DNA of 64,000 bases from JBBQSN01 sp963825505 (GTDB taxonomy: Bacteria; Actinomycetota; Actinomycetes; Actinomycetales; CAWJMD01): the NCBI GenBank assembly GCA_963825505.1, contig CAWGTL010000014.1, forward strand, positions 186,001 to 250,000, read 5' to 3'. Below, one piece after another: positions 7,837-17,949 of this stretch. Each line of letters opens with the position of its first letter. Position 1 is the first letter of the stretch. The translations under genes were made by a program, and so were the position numbers. The notes under the pieces are model-generated. The model was not told the origin of the DNA. It searched no databases and was given only the letters and a program-made list of their open reading frames with translations.

Positions 7837-8952
7837 ATGGCCGGGACCGTGTGGGACCTCCTCGGTCGCCGCGCGCCCACCCTCGATCCCGACGAGCCGC
7901 CGTCGGGTGGAGGCTTCGGCCGCGCCGCCGAGCTCGTCGGGGCGTTCTCGCTGCTCGGCGGTCTGATCGGCTCGGTCAACCTCTTCGTCGACGGCGTGCT
8001 CCGCCCCGGCGGGTGGACGCTCCTGTACGCCGCGGTGATGGCGGGGCTGGTGCTGCTCGGCGGGTGCATCCTCGTGCTCCGCCGGCTCGCGCTGGCGCTG
8101 ATGCCCGTGGTCGTGGCGAACGGCCACCTCATCTACCTCGTCGTGGTGCTGTGCGTCGTCGACGCCGCCAAGTACGCGACGCCGGTGATGCTGTTGTTCA
8201 GCGTGGTCACCGGGGCGTTCGTCCTGAAGCCGCGCGCCTTCGGGTTGAACAACGTGCTGCTGGTGCCGGTGCTGGCGATCACGCTCGCGCCGCGCTACCC
8301 CGACGAGCCGCTCGGGCTCGCGGTCCAGGTGGCGGTGCACTCCGCGATCCTCGTCATCACCGCGCTGGCCGTGTTCCTCCTGCGCCGGCGGGCCGAGGAG
8401 CTGCTGGCCCGCACGTGGGAGCTCTCCCGCACCGACGAGCTCACCGGCCTGCCGAACCGTCGCCAGCTGAGCGAGCAGGCGGCGTCCCTGGTCGGTCGGG
8501 CGCGGCGCAGCGGTGCGATGATCGCCGTCCTGGTCCTCGACATCGACCGGTTCAAGGCGGTCAACGACGAGCACGGTCACACCGTCGGCGACGACGTGCT
8601 GCGTGCGGTCGGCGCCTCCCTGCGCGAAGCCGTCCGCGCCGACGAGCTGGCCGTGCGCACCGGCGGGGAGGAGATGGTCGTGGTGGCCGGCGTCCCGGAC
8701 CTCGTGCAGGCGACGCACCTCGCCCAGCGTCTCCAGCAGGCGGTTCGCAGCAGCAGCAGCCCCGTGCCCGTCACCTGCTCGCTCGGCCTGGCCGTCGACC
8801 ACCCGCCCGCAACGGTCGACGCCGCCTCCTGGCTCTGGCACCGGGTGGGCGTGGCCGACGGCGCCATGTACCGCGCGAAGCGCGAAGGGCGCGACCGCCT
8901 GGTGGTGGCCGACGTCCTCAGCGGTGCCGGCCGCCTCGACGGCACCGCCTGA
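7837..8952 (+). CDS. Membrane diguanylate cyclase (GGDEF domain)
   Basis: The N-terminal 190 residues hold about six membrane helices with no known sensor domain. A GGDEF domain follows from about residue 210 (SRTDELTGLPNRRQL, LDIDRFKAVNDEHGH). The active-site loop reads GGEEM at residues 276-280 instead of GG(D/E)EF, and the usual inhibitory RxxD site is RADE. The metal-binding and GTP-binding residues are otherwise kept, so activity making c-di-GMP is possible but not certain. A YajQ-family protein, reported to bind c-di-GMP in some bacteria, lies at 53366-53857. The ATG at 7837 starts just before the first helix. Confidence 0.85.
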   Translation: MAGTVWDLLGRRAPTLDPDEPPSGGGFGRAAELVGAFSLLGGLIGSVNLFVDGVLRPGGWTLLYAAVMAGLVLLGGCILVLRRLALALMPVVVANGHLIYLVVVLCVVDAAKYATPVMLLFSVVTGAFVLKPRAFGLNNVLLVPVLAITLAPRYPDEPLGLAVQVAVHSAILVITALAVFLLRRRAEELLARTWELSRTDELTGLPNRRQLSEQAASLVGRARRSGAMIAVLVLDIDRFKAVNDEHGHTVGDDVLRAVGASLREAVRADELAVRTGGEEMVVVAGVPDLVQATHLAQRLQQAVRSSSSPVPVTCSLGLAVDHPPATVDAASWLWHRVGVADGAMYRAKREGRDRLVVADVLSGAGRLDGTA

Positions 8953-9008
8953 CCGATTCCTCGACGTATCGACAGTCGATCGCTCGTCCTGCGACCGTGC
9001 GCATATCG

Positions 9009-9184
9009 ATGAACGATGAGGACATCCGCGGCCGGACCGAGCGGACCTACCTCGGGCAGGGCGGTTTCCGGTGGGTGGGACGGCTGCTCACGTGGTCGGC
9101 GTCGTGGTCGTCGGCCTGCTCGTCCTGGCCGAGGCGTTCCGCCGCGGGGAGCAGCTGGCCGTCGACGTCGAGGGCCTGGTGTGA
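9009..9184 (+). pseudogene. Remnant of a DUF2975 membrane protein gene
   Basis: Two short frames carry pieces of the DUF2975 family. The first, from the ATG at 9009, reads GGFRWVGRLLTW. The second ends in LLVLAEAFRRGEQLAVDVEG, the usual C-terminus, with its stop overlapping the GTG of the regulator. The frames differ by one or two bases and most of the four-helix protein is missing. DUF2975-XRE pairs are common in actinobacteria, so the regulator has probably lost its partner. A single sequencing error would not restore a full gene. Confidence 0.55.
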
Positions 9185-9453
9185 CGCCGGCCGGGACGCC
9201 CGACGAGCCGCACCGCGTGGTGTGCCACCTCGACACCCTCCTCGCCGACCGCGGCATGAGCCTCACCGAGCTGGCCGAGCGCGTCGGGGTGACGGTGGTG
9301 AACCTGTCGGTGATGAAGAACGACAGGGCCGAGGCCGTCCGCTACCCCACCCTCACGGCGATCTGCGACGTCCTCGCCTGCCAGCCCGGCGACGTCCTGT
9401 CGGCGCGGCCCCGGCGGCGAGCGGGCGGCAACCGGCTGGACGCCGCTCACTAG
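9181..9453 (+). CDS. XRE/Cro-type (YozG-like) transcriptional regulator
   Basis: The 90-residue protein has one Cro/C1 helix-turn-helix: VCHLDTLLADRGMSLTELAERVGVTVVNLSVMK followed by YPTLTAICDVLACQPGDVL, nearly the full pattern of the YozG-like subfamily. The GTG start overlaps the stop of the DUF2975 remnant as GTGA, so the pair was translationally coupled. The target is unknown. Its TAG stop lies inside the likely -10 box of metG. Confidence 0.8.
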   Translation: MTPAGTPDEPHRVVCHLDTLLADRGMSLTELAERVGVTVVNLSVMKNDRAEAVRYPTLTAICDVLACQPGDVLSARPRRRAGGNRLDAAH

Positions 9454-9456
9454 GCT
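9451..9456 (+). promoter_or_regulatory. -10 box TAGGCT for metG
   Basis: TAGGCT lies seven nucleotides before the metG ATG, compatible with a leaderless mRNA. It contains the TAG stop of the upstream regulator gene. Confidence 0.5.
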
Positions 9457-9463
9457 TGCCGGC

Positions 9464-11260
9464 ATGACCCACGTCCTGTCCGCCGTCGCCTGGCCGTACG
9501 CCAACGGTCCGCGCCACATCGGCCACGTCGCCGGTTTCGGCGTGCCCTCGGACGTGTTCAGCCGGTACATGCGGATGGCGGGTCACGACGTGCTGATGGT
9601 GTCGGGCACGGACGAGCACGGCACGCCGATCCTCGTCCAGGCCGACAAGGAGGGGGTGTCGGCGCGCGAGCTGGCCGACACCAACAACGCGGTCGTCGTC
9701 GGCGACCTCGTCGGTCTCGGGCTCTCCTACGACCTGTTCACGCGCACGACCACGGGCAACCACTACGAGGTCGTGCAGGAGATGTTCCGCACGGTGCGCG
9801 ACAACGGGTACATGGTCGAGCAGACCACCCAGGGCGCCATCTCGCCGTCGACCGGGCGCACCCTGCCCGACCGCTACATCGAGGGCACCTGCCCGATCTG
9901 CGGCTACGGCGAGGCCCGCGGCGACCAGTGCGACAACTGCGGCAACCAGCTCGACGCCACCGACCTGATCGACCCGCGCAGCAAGATCAACGGGGAGACG
10001 CCGGAGTTCATCGAGACCCAGCACTACCTGCTCGACCTGCCGGCGCTCGCGGACGCCCTCCACGAGTGGCTCGACGGGCGGGAGGCGTCCGGCACCTGGC
10101 GGCCGAACGTGATCCGGTTCAGCAAGAACATCCTCGACGACATCCGCCCGCGGGCGATGACGCGCGACATCGACTGGGGCATCCCGGTGCCGGGCTGGGA
10201 GGACCAGCCCACCAAGCGGCTCTACGTCTGGTTCGACGCCGTCGTCGGCTACCTGTCGGCCACCGTCGAGTGGGCCCGCCGGCAGGGGACGCCGGAGCGC
10301 TGGCGCGAGTGGTGGAACGACCCCGACGCCCTGGCCTACTACTTCATGGGCAAGGACAACATCGTCTTCCACTCCCAGATCTGGCCGGCCGAGCTGCTCG
10401 CCTACAACGGCCAGGGGTCGCGCGGCGGTGAGCCGGGCACCTTCGGCGTGCTCAACCTGCCCACCGAGGTCGTCTCGTCGGAGTTCCTCACGATGGGCGA
10501 CCAGCAGTTCTCCTCCAGCCGCGGGCACGTGCTCTTCGTCGGGGACTTCCTCGACCGCTACGGCCCGGACGCCCTGCGTTACTACATCTGCGCCGCCGGC
10601 CCGGAGACCTCCGACGCCGCGTTCACCTGGGGCGAGTTCGTCACCCGCAACAACTCCGAGCTGGTGGCGGGCTGGGGCAACCTGGTCAACCGCACGGCGA
10701 CGATGGTGGCGAAGAGCTTCGGCGAGATCCCGGCCGCCGGCCCGCTCGAGCCGGTCGACGACGACGTGATCGCCTCCGTCCGTTCGGGTTTCACGTCCGT
10801 TGGCGACCTCATCGGCCGGCACCGGCTGCGCGCCGCGATCGCCGAGGCGATGCGCGTCGTGGGCGAGGTGAACAAGTACCTCACCGCCACCGAGCCCTAC
10901 AAGATGAAGGACGAGTCGCAGCGCGAGCGGCTCGGCACCGTGCTGCACGTGGCGGTGCAGTGCGTCAGCGACTGCAACCTGCTGCTCGCGCCGTTCCTGC
11001 CGCACGCGGCCAACGCCGTGCACCGCACCCTGGGCGGCGAGGGCGACCTGGTGCCCATGCCGGTGGTCGAGCAGGTCGACGAGCTCGACCCGGGCTCGGG
11101 CGCCGGCCTGACGACCTACCCCGTCATCACCGGCGCGTACGCGTCCACCCCGCGGTGGGAGAGCCGTCCGGTCGTGGCGGGCACCCCGGTCGTGAAGCCG
11201 GCACCGCTGTTCCGCAAGCTCGACCCCGCGGTCACCGACGACCGCGGCTGGCCGGGCTGA
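9464..11260 (+). CDS. metG: Methionyl-tRNA synthetase
   Basis: This class I synthetase charges tRNA-Met. The 598-residue protein shows the HIGH-type motif in PYANGPRHIGH (residues 11-21), the zinc knuckle CPICGYGEARGDQCDNC near residue 145, and the KMSKS-equivalent loop FSSSRGH near residue 350, a variant seen in actinobacterial MetG. There is no C-terminal tRNA-binding extension. The anticodon domain follows in the last 200 residues. It is followed after seven nucleotides by the TatD gene, a common pairing. Confidence 0.95.
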   Translation: MTHVLSAVAWPYANGPRHIGHVAGFGVPSDVFSRYMRMAGHDVLMVSGTDEHGTPILVQADKEGVSARELADTNNAVVVGDLVGLGLSYDLFTRTTTGNHYEVVQEMFRTVRDNGYMVEQTTQGAISPSTGRTLPDRYIEGTCPICGYGEARGDQCDNCGNQLDATDLIDPRSKINGETPEFIETQHYLLDLPALADALHEWLDGREASGTWRPNVIRFSKNILDDIRPRAMTRDIDWGIPVPGWEDQPTKRLYVWFDAVVGYLSATVEWARRQGTPERWREWWNDPDALAYYFMGKDNIVFHSQIWPAELLAYNGQGSRGGEPGTFGVLNLPTEVVSSEFLTMGDQQFSSSRGHVLFVGDFLDRYGPDALRYYICAAGPETSDAAFTWGEFVTRNNSELVAGWGNLVNRTATMVAKSFGEIPAAGPLEPVDDDVIASVRSGFTSVGDLIGRHRLRAAIAEAMRVVGEVNKYLTATEPYKMKDESQRERLGTVLHVAVQCVSDCNLLLAPFLPHAANAVHRTLGGEGDLVPMPVVEQVDELDPGSGAGLTTYPVITGAYASTPRWESRPVVAGTPVVKPAPLFRKLDPAVTDDRGWPG

Positions 11261-11267
11261 CGCGTCC

Positions 11268-12134
11268 GTGGCCGAACGTCAGCAACGCGCCGACGCGCGC
11301 GTGCGGCCGCCGCTGCCCGAGCCGCTGCCCGTGGTGGGCGGCGGCGTGGTCGACGACCACACCCACCTCGACCACGAGGCGTCGGACGACGTGGTGCGCG
11401 CGCTGCTGCTCGCCGCCGAGCGCGCCGGTGTGCCGCGCTCGGTGCAGATCGGCTGCGAGCTCGAGTCGGCCCGGTGGACCCTCGGTGCCGTCGAGCGGTT
11501 CCCGCAGCTGCTCGGCGGCGTGGCGATCCACCCCAACGAGGCGCCGCGGCTCGCGGCGTCCGGCGACCTCGACGACGCGCTGACCGAGATCGAGGAGCTG
11601 GCCCGGCACCCCCGGGTGCGGGTCGTCGGCGAGACCGGGCTCGACGCGTTCCGCACCGACCACGACGACGCGGGTGCAGCCGCCGCCCAGGAGGGCTCGT
11701 TCCGTGCGCACGTCGAGATGGCGAAGCGGCTCGGCAAGGTGCTGCAGATCCACGACCGCGACACCCACGCCGACGTGCTGCGCGTGCTGGCCGAGGAGGG
11801 GGCGCCCGAGCGCACCGTCTTCCACTGCTTCTCCGGCGACGCCGAGATGGCCCGGTTCTGCGCCGCACAGGGCTGGTACCTGTCGTTCGCGGGCGTGCTG
11901 ACGTTCAAGAACGCCGGGCCGCTGCGGGAGGCCTTGAGGGCGGTGCCGCTGGAGCAGGTGCAGGTCGAGACCGACGCGCCGTACCTGACCCCGGTGCCGT
12001 ACCGCGGCCGTCCCAACGCGGGCTACCTCGTCCCGATCACGGTGCGGGCCGTCGCCGAGGTGGTGCAGCGTCCGCTGGAGGAGGTCTGCGGGGTGCTGGC
12101 GAGCACGAGCGAGTCCCTCTACGGCCCCTGGTGA
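11268..12134 (+). CDS. tatD: TatD-family metal-dependent DNase/hydrolase
   Basis: The amidohydrolase-fold signature is clear: VDDHTHLD (metal-binding HxH), VGETGLDAF, HDRDTHADVL, FHCFSGD and ETDAPYLTP. The family acts as a 3'-5' exonuclease or other metal-dependent hydrolase. The length of 288 residues fits. The GTG start lies seven nucleotides after the metG stop, so the two are probably one operon, as in many Gram-positive genomes. Confidence 0.9.
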   Translation: MAERQQRADARVRPPLPEPLPVVGGGVVDDHTHLDHEASDDVVRALLLAAERAGVPRSVQIGCELESARWTLGAVERFPQLLGGVAIHPNEAPRLAASGDLDDALTEIEELARHPRVRVVGETGLDAFRTDHDDAGAAAAQEGSFRAHVEMAKRLGKVLQIHDRDTHADVLRVLAEEGAPERTVFHCFSGDAEMARFCAAQGWYLSFAGVLTFKNAGPLREALRAVPLEQVQVETDAPYLTPVPYRGRPNAGYLVPITVRAVAEVVQRPLEEVCGVLASTSESLYGPW

Positions 12135-12259
12135 CGGACGAGCGCCGGGCGCAGTCGTCCTCGGCGGGCCGAGCCGGTCTCCTGCGAGGTGCCGCCCTCG
12201 CTGGTCGCTAGCCTTCCCCGCATCCGGCCGGTGCCGCCGGGACGAGACGGAGGACCGGG

Positions 12260-12757
12260 ATGCTGCAGCGGGTCTGGTCGTGGCCGGTGACGGCGGCGCT
12301 GGACGTCCTGGCGATCGGCCTCGCCCACGGCGTCGCCGGCTACCTGGCGCACCGGCTGCCGCCCGAGGCGCTGGCGCACGACGGCTGGCTCCTGCGTCCG
12401 CGAGCGTTCGAGCAGCAGGGGCGTGCCTACCGTCGGGTCCGCATCGACCGGTGGAAGCACCGCGTCCCCGAGGCGGGCGCGCTGTTCCCCGGCGGCGTCA
12501 GCAAGCGCCACCTGCGCCCCGGTGACGACGGGCTGCGGGACCTCGTCCGCGAGACCCGCAGGGCCGAGCTGGCGCACTGGGGCACCCTCGCGTGCGGCCC
12601 GGTGTTCGCGATGTGGAACCCGCCGCTGCCCGCGGCGGCGCTCCTGCTCTACGCGGTGGGCGCGAACGCACCCTTCATCGCGATCCAGCGCTACAACCGC
12701 CTGCGCGCGCAGGCGCTGCTGGCGCGTCGGAGGGCGCCGGTCACCACGACGGGGTGA
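12260..12757 (+). CDS. Small membrane protein of the CrtO acyltransferase-like family
   Basis: The 165-residue protein has hydrophobic helices at about residues 8-30 and 110-145 and the conserved block RVRIDRWKHRVPEAGALFPGGVSKRHL, which resembles glycosyl-4,4'-diaponeurosporenoate acyltransferase (CrtO) proteins. No carotenoid genes are nearby, so the name gives a family, not a function. GACGGAGGACCGGG provides a ribosome-binding site for the ATG. Confidence 0.65.
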   Translation: MLQRVWSWPVTAALDVLAIGLAHGVAGYLAHRLPPEALAHDGWLLRPRAFEQQGRAYRRVRIDRWKHRVPEAGALFPGGVSKRHLRPGDDGLRDLVRETRRAELAHWGTLACGPVFAMWNPPLPAAALLLYAVGANAPFIAIQRYNRLRAQALLARRRAPVTTTG

Positions 12758-12833
12758 GACGCGGACGCCTGCGCGTGCGCGGCGCCGACGAGCCGGCCGG
12801 GTCTGGTGCGGACGCACCCTCTGCCCGGATCGA

Positions 12834-12863
12834 TTTCACCCCTGGTCTCGATTCGGTTACGGT
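12834..12863 (+). promoter_or_regulatory. Putative promoter upstream of rpfB
   Basis: TTTCAC (12834-12839) and TACGGT (12858-12863) with an 18-nt spacer lie about 175 nt before rpfB. The GATTTCACC around the first box resembles the tRNA-Ala and tRNA-Thr promoters in this window. The long GC-rich leader has several inverted repeats but I recognise no riboswitch in it. Confidence 0.4.
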
Positions 12864-13038
12864 GGGCCGGTTGGCCGGGGTCGGGGAAGCCTCGGGCAAC
12901 GGCATCCGACGCTGCGTCGGACCGCCTCGGACGCGCTCGTCGGCGAGCCCGGGAGCGGCCCGCTCGACGCCGCGTCCGTCGTCACGTGAGCCGTTCGGGG
13001 ACGCTCGTGGGCGTCGCCCTGCCGTTCGCCCGTGACCG

Positions 13039-14193
13039 ATGCCCGGAGAGCTCGACGTCAGGAATCCTGTGTTCTCTCTCCCGTCCGGACGCGTCGCCCG
13101 CATCGTGGGTCAAGCCGCCGTCCTGTCCGTCCTCGTGGGCGGCACCGCCGCGTACGCGGCGAACGACTCCACCGTGCAGCTCACCGTCGACGGCAAGACC
13201 TCCGAGGTCAGCGCGTTCGGCAGCACCTCCGTCGAGGAGGTCCTGGCCAAGGCCGACGTCGAGGTGGGCGAGCGCGACCTGGTCGCCCCGTCCCTCGACA
13301 CCGAGGTCGGTGACGGCAGCGAGGTCGTCGTCCAGTACGCGCGCAAGCTCGTCGTCGTGGTCGACGGCGAGGAGAAGACCTACTGGACCACCGCGCTGAC
13401 CGTCGACGAGGCGCTCGAGGACCTCGACATCCGCGCCGACGGCGCCTGGATGTCGTCCTCCCGCTCCTCCCGGCTCTCCCGCTCCGGCCTCGAGCTGGAG
13501 CTGTTCACCCCGAAGGACGTCACCGTCGTCGTCGACGGCGAGACCCGCGCCGTGACCTCCACCGCGCGCGACGTCACCGCCCTGCTCGACGAGCTCGGTG
13601 TGGTGCTCGACGCCGACGACACCACCAAGGTCCCGGGCTCCGTCCCGCTGGCCGACGGCCTCGTCGTCGACGTCGACCGGGTCTCCACCGACTACGTCAC
13701 GGAGACCGTCACGGTCCCGCCGCCGGTGCAGGAGACCAGGACCGACGCGTTGTACGCGGGCGAGAAGAAGGTCGTCGAGGCGGGTACGCCCGGCACCGTG
13801 GTCGAGACCTGGCGGGTGACCACCGTCGACGGCGCGGTGATCGTCAAGCGCAAGGCCAGCAGCAAGCAGACCGTGGCGCCCACGCCGAAGGTCGTCCAGG
13901 TCGGCACCAAGGCCCGACCGAGCTCGTCCGGCGGCAGCTCGCCCGCCGTCCCCACCGGCAGCGTGTGGGACCGACTCGCGCAGTGCGAGTCCGGCGGCAA
14001 CTGGTCGATCAACACGGGCAACGGCTACTACGGCGGCCTGCAGTTCAACCTCGGCACCTGGGAGGCCTACGGCGGCACCGGTTACCCGCACCAGAACTCG
14101 CGGGAGACCCAGATCGCCGTGGCGACCCGGCTGCACGACGCCCGCGGGTTCAACCCGTGGCCGGCCTGCGCCGACAAGCTCGGCCTGCGCTGA
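13039..14193 (+). CDS. rpfB: Resuscitation-promoting factor RpfB
   Basis: RpfB is a secreted or membrane-anchored muralytic enzyme that promotes growth resumption. The 384-residue protein has an N-terminal membrane/signal segment (about residues 19-42), three DUF348 repeats (about 44-200, each with a xLxVDGxxxxVxT-like start), a G5 domain (about 205-285), a basic Ser/Pro linker, and the C-terminal transglycosylase-like domain (about 308-384). The catalytic Glu lies in WDRLAQCESGGNW. The order rpfB-rsmA-ispE is conserved in actinobacteria. The ATG at 13039 leaves 18 residues before the hydrophobic core. Confidence 0.92.
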   Translation: MPGELDVRNPVFSLPSGRVARIVGQAAVLSVLVGGTAAYAANDSTVQLTVDGKTSEVSAFGSTSVEEVLAKADVEVGERDLVAPSLDTEVGDGSEVVVQYARKLVVVVDGEEKTYWTTALTVDEALEDLDIRADGAWMSSSRSSRLSRSGLELELFTPKDVTVVVDGETRAVTSTARDVTALLDELGVVLDADDTTKVPGSVPLADGLVVDVDRVSTDYVTETVTVPPPVQETRTDALYAGEKKVVEAGTPGTVVETWRVTTVDGAVIVKRKASSKQTVAPTPKVVQVGTKARPSSSGGSSPAVPTGSVWDRLAQCESGGNWSINTGNGYYGGLQFNLGTWEAYGGTGYPHQNSRETQIAVATRLHDARGFNPWPACADKLGLR

Positions 14194-15056
14194 GCGAGCA
14201 CACCACCCCTGACGGCCTGCTGGGTCCCGGAGAGATCCGGGACCTGGCGGGCCGTCTCGGCGTCCGGCCGACAAAGACCCTCGGGCAGAACTTCGTCGTC
14301 GACGCCAACACGGTGCGCTCGATCGTGCGTCGCTCGGGAGTGGGTGCCGACGACGTCGTGGTGGAGGTGGGCCCGGGTCTCGGCTCGCTGACCCTCGGCC
14401 TGCTCGAGGTCTGCCGTTCGGTCGTCGCGGTCGAGATCGACCCCGTGCTGGCTTCCGAGCTGCCCACCACGGTGCGTACGCGCCGCCCGGACCTGGCCGA
14501 CGCGCTCACGGTGGTGGCCGCGGACGCGCTCGACGTCACCGAGCTCCCCGGGCCCGAGCCGACGGCACTGGTGGCCAACCTGCCCTACAACGTCGCCGTG
14601 CCCGTGCTGCTGTCGTTCCTCGAGCGGTTCCCGTCGCTGCGCACGGCCCTGGTGATGGTCCAGTCCGAGGTCGCCGACCGGCTCGCCGCCGGGCCCGGCA
14701 GCCGCACCTACGGCGTCCCGTCGGTCAAGGCCGCGTGGTGGGCAGAGGTCACCCGCGCGGGCGCCGTCGGCCGGTCGGTGTTCTGGCCGGTGCCCAACGT
14801 CGAGTCCGCGCTCGTGCGGCTCGTCGGACGGCCGGCGCCGCCGTCGACCGTTCCCCGCGAGGAGGTCTTCGCCGTGGTCGACGCCGCCTTCGCCCAGCGG
14901 CGGAAGACGCTGCGGGCCGCCCTGGCCCGCTGGGCCGGCAGCCCCGCCGACGCCGAGACCGCCCTGCGCGCAGCGGGTGTCGACCCGCAGGCGCGCGGCG
15001 AGACGCTCACCGTCGAGCAGTTCGCGGCGATCGCGGGTGCGCGACCCCGGGGATGA
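14157..15056 (+). CDS. rsmA: 16S rRNA dimethyladenosine transferase RsmA (KsgA)
   Basis: RsmA dimethylates two adjacent adenines near the 3' end of 16S rRNA. The N-terminal GVRPTKTLGQNFVVDANTVRSIV, the SAM motif VVEVGPGLGSLTLGLL, the catalytic NLPYN (ALVANLPYNVAVPVL) and FWPVPNVESALVRL are all present. The start is uncertain. GTG at 14157 is the nearest ordinary start codon in frame but overlaps rpfB by 37 nt. A CTG at 14190, overlapping the rpfB stop as CTGA, would give the N-terminal length usual for the family. No good ribosome-binding site marks either. Confidence 0.9.
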   Translation: MAGLRRQARPALSEHTTPDGLLGPGEIRDLAGRLGVRPTKTLGQNFVVDANTVRSIVRRSGVGADDVVVEVGPGLGSLTLGLLEVCRSVVAVEIDPVLASELPTTVRTRRPDLADALTVVAADALDVTELPGPEPTALVANLPYNVAVPVLLSFLERFPSLRTALVMVQSEVADRLAAGPGSRTYGVPSVKAAWWAEVTRAGAVGRSVFWPVPNVESALVRLVGRPAPPSTVPREEVFAVVDAAFAQRRKTLRAALARWAGSPADAETALRAAGVDPQARGETLTVEQFAAIAGARPRG

Positions 15057-15087
15057 CCCCCTAGGTTTGGGACGTGGAGGCCTCGAC

Positions 15088-16011
15088 GTGACCGCCGTCG
15101 CGGACGTGCACGTCCGGGTGCCGGCGAAGGTGAACCTGGCGCTGTCCGTGGGCCCGCCCGGTGACGACGGCTTCCACGAGCTCGCCACCGTGTTCCAGGC
15201 CGTCTCGCTGTACGACGACCTGGTCGCCGCCCCCGCCGACGACATCGTCGTCGAGGTCGTGGGCGCCGGCGCCGACCAGGTACCCACCGACGGCACCAAC
15301 CTCGCGGTGCGCGCGGCCCGCCTGCTCGCCGACCGCGCCGGCGTCTCCGAGGGCGTCTCGCTGCGGGTCACCAAGCGGATCCCCGTCGCCGGCGGCATGG
15401 CCGGCGGTTCCGCCGACGCCGCCGCCGCGCTGCTGGCCTGCGACGCGCTCTGGCGCACCGGCCTGGCCCGCGACGAGCTGCGCGAGCTGTGCGGCGAGCT
15501 CGGCTCGGACGTCCCGTTCTCCCTGGTGGGCGGCACCGCCGTCGGCACCGGCCGCGGCGACCAGGTGACCCCCGCCCTGGCCCGCGGCGAGTACCACTGG
15601 GTGCTGGCCCTGGCCGAGGAGGGACTGTCGACCCCTGCGGTGTACGCGGAGTGCGACCGGCTCCGCGAGGGCCGCGCCGTGCCCGTGCCGCAGGTGCAGC
15701 CGGCGGTGATGCAGGCGCTGCGCACCGGCGACGCCGTCGCGCTCGGCCGCGCGCTGCACAACGACCTGCAGCCCGCCGCCCTCAGCCTGGCCCCGCACCT
15801 CGAGCGCACCCTCGAGGTGGGCCGGGGCGAGCAGGCGCTCGGGGCGGTGGTCTCCGGCTCCGGCCCCACCGTCGCGTTCCTCGTCCCCGACGCCGAGGCG
15901 GGCATCGACCTCGCCGTCGCGCTCTCGGCGTCCGGCACCTGCAGCTCGGTGCTGCGCGCCTCCGGCCCCGTCGCCGGCGCCCGCCTGGTCGAGCCCGTCG
16001 TCCACCGCTGA
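15088..16011 (+). CDS. ispE: 4-diphosphocytidyl-2-C-methyl-D-erythritol kinase
   Basis: IspE is the GHMP kinase of the MEP isoprenoid pathway. The 307-residue protein begins with VRVPAKVNLALSVGPPGDDGFHEL, whose Lys and Asn are typical, carries the phosphate-binding loop PVAGGMAGGSADAAAALL near residue 105, and ends with the VSGSGPTVAFLV motif. The GTG at 15088 is used because it gives the usual short N-terminus. It closes the rpfB-rsmA-ispE operon, 31 nt after rsmA. Confidence 0.93.
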   Translation: MTAVADVHVRVPAKVNLALSVGPPGDDGFHELATVFQAVSLYDDLVAAPADDIVVEVVGAGADQVPTDGTNLAVRAARLLADRAGVSEGVSLRVTKRIPVAGGMAGGSADAAAALLACDALWRTGLARDELRELCGELGSDVPFSLVGGTAVGTGRGDQVTPALARGEYHWVLALAEEGLSTPAVYAECDRLREGRAVPVPQVQPAVMQALRTGDAVALGRALHNDLQPAALSLAPHLERTLEVGRGEQALGAVVSGSGPTVAFLVPDAEAGIDLAVALSASGTCSSVLRASGPVAGARLVEPVVHR

Positions 16012-16094
16012 GGCAGGGCTGCCCGACCGTCGCGAGCCTCGGGAACGGTGCGGGGAGCTCGTGGGGCCGGGGCCCTGCGAGGATGGGCACCGCC

Positions 16095-17924
<1,830 letters not shown>

Positions 17925-17949
17925 CCACTCCGTGGCTCGCTCGCCGGTC

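Noticed and set aside
12758..13038. Cyclic-di-AMP (ydaO-type) riboswitch before rpfB
   Set aside because: Such riboswitches occur before some actinobacterial rpf genes, but I could not find the conserved core or a matching fold in this leader. Only general GC-rich inverted repeats are visible.
15061..16005. Long open frames antisense to ispE, metG and other genes
   Set aside because: High GC content leaves many shadow frames open. Those seen have skewed composition (Gly/Arg/His-rich) and no family similarity, while the opposite strand encodes clear proteins.
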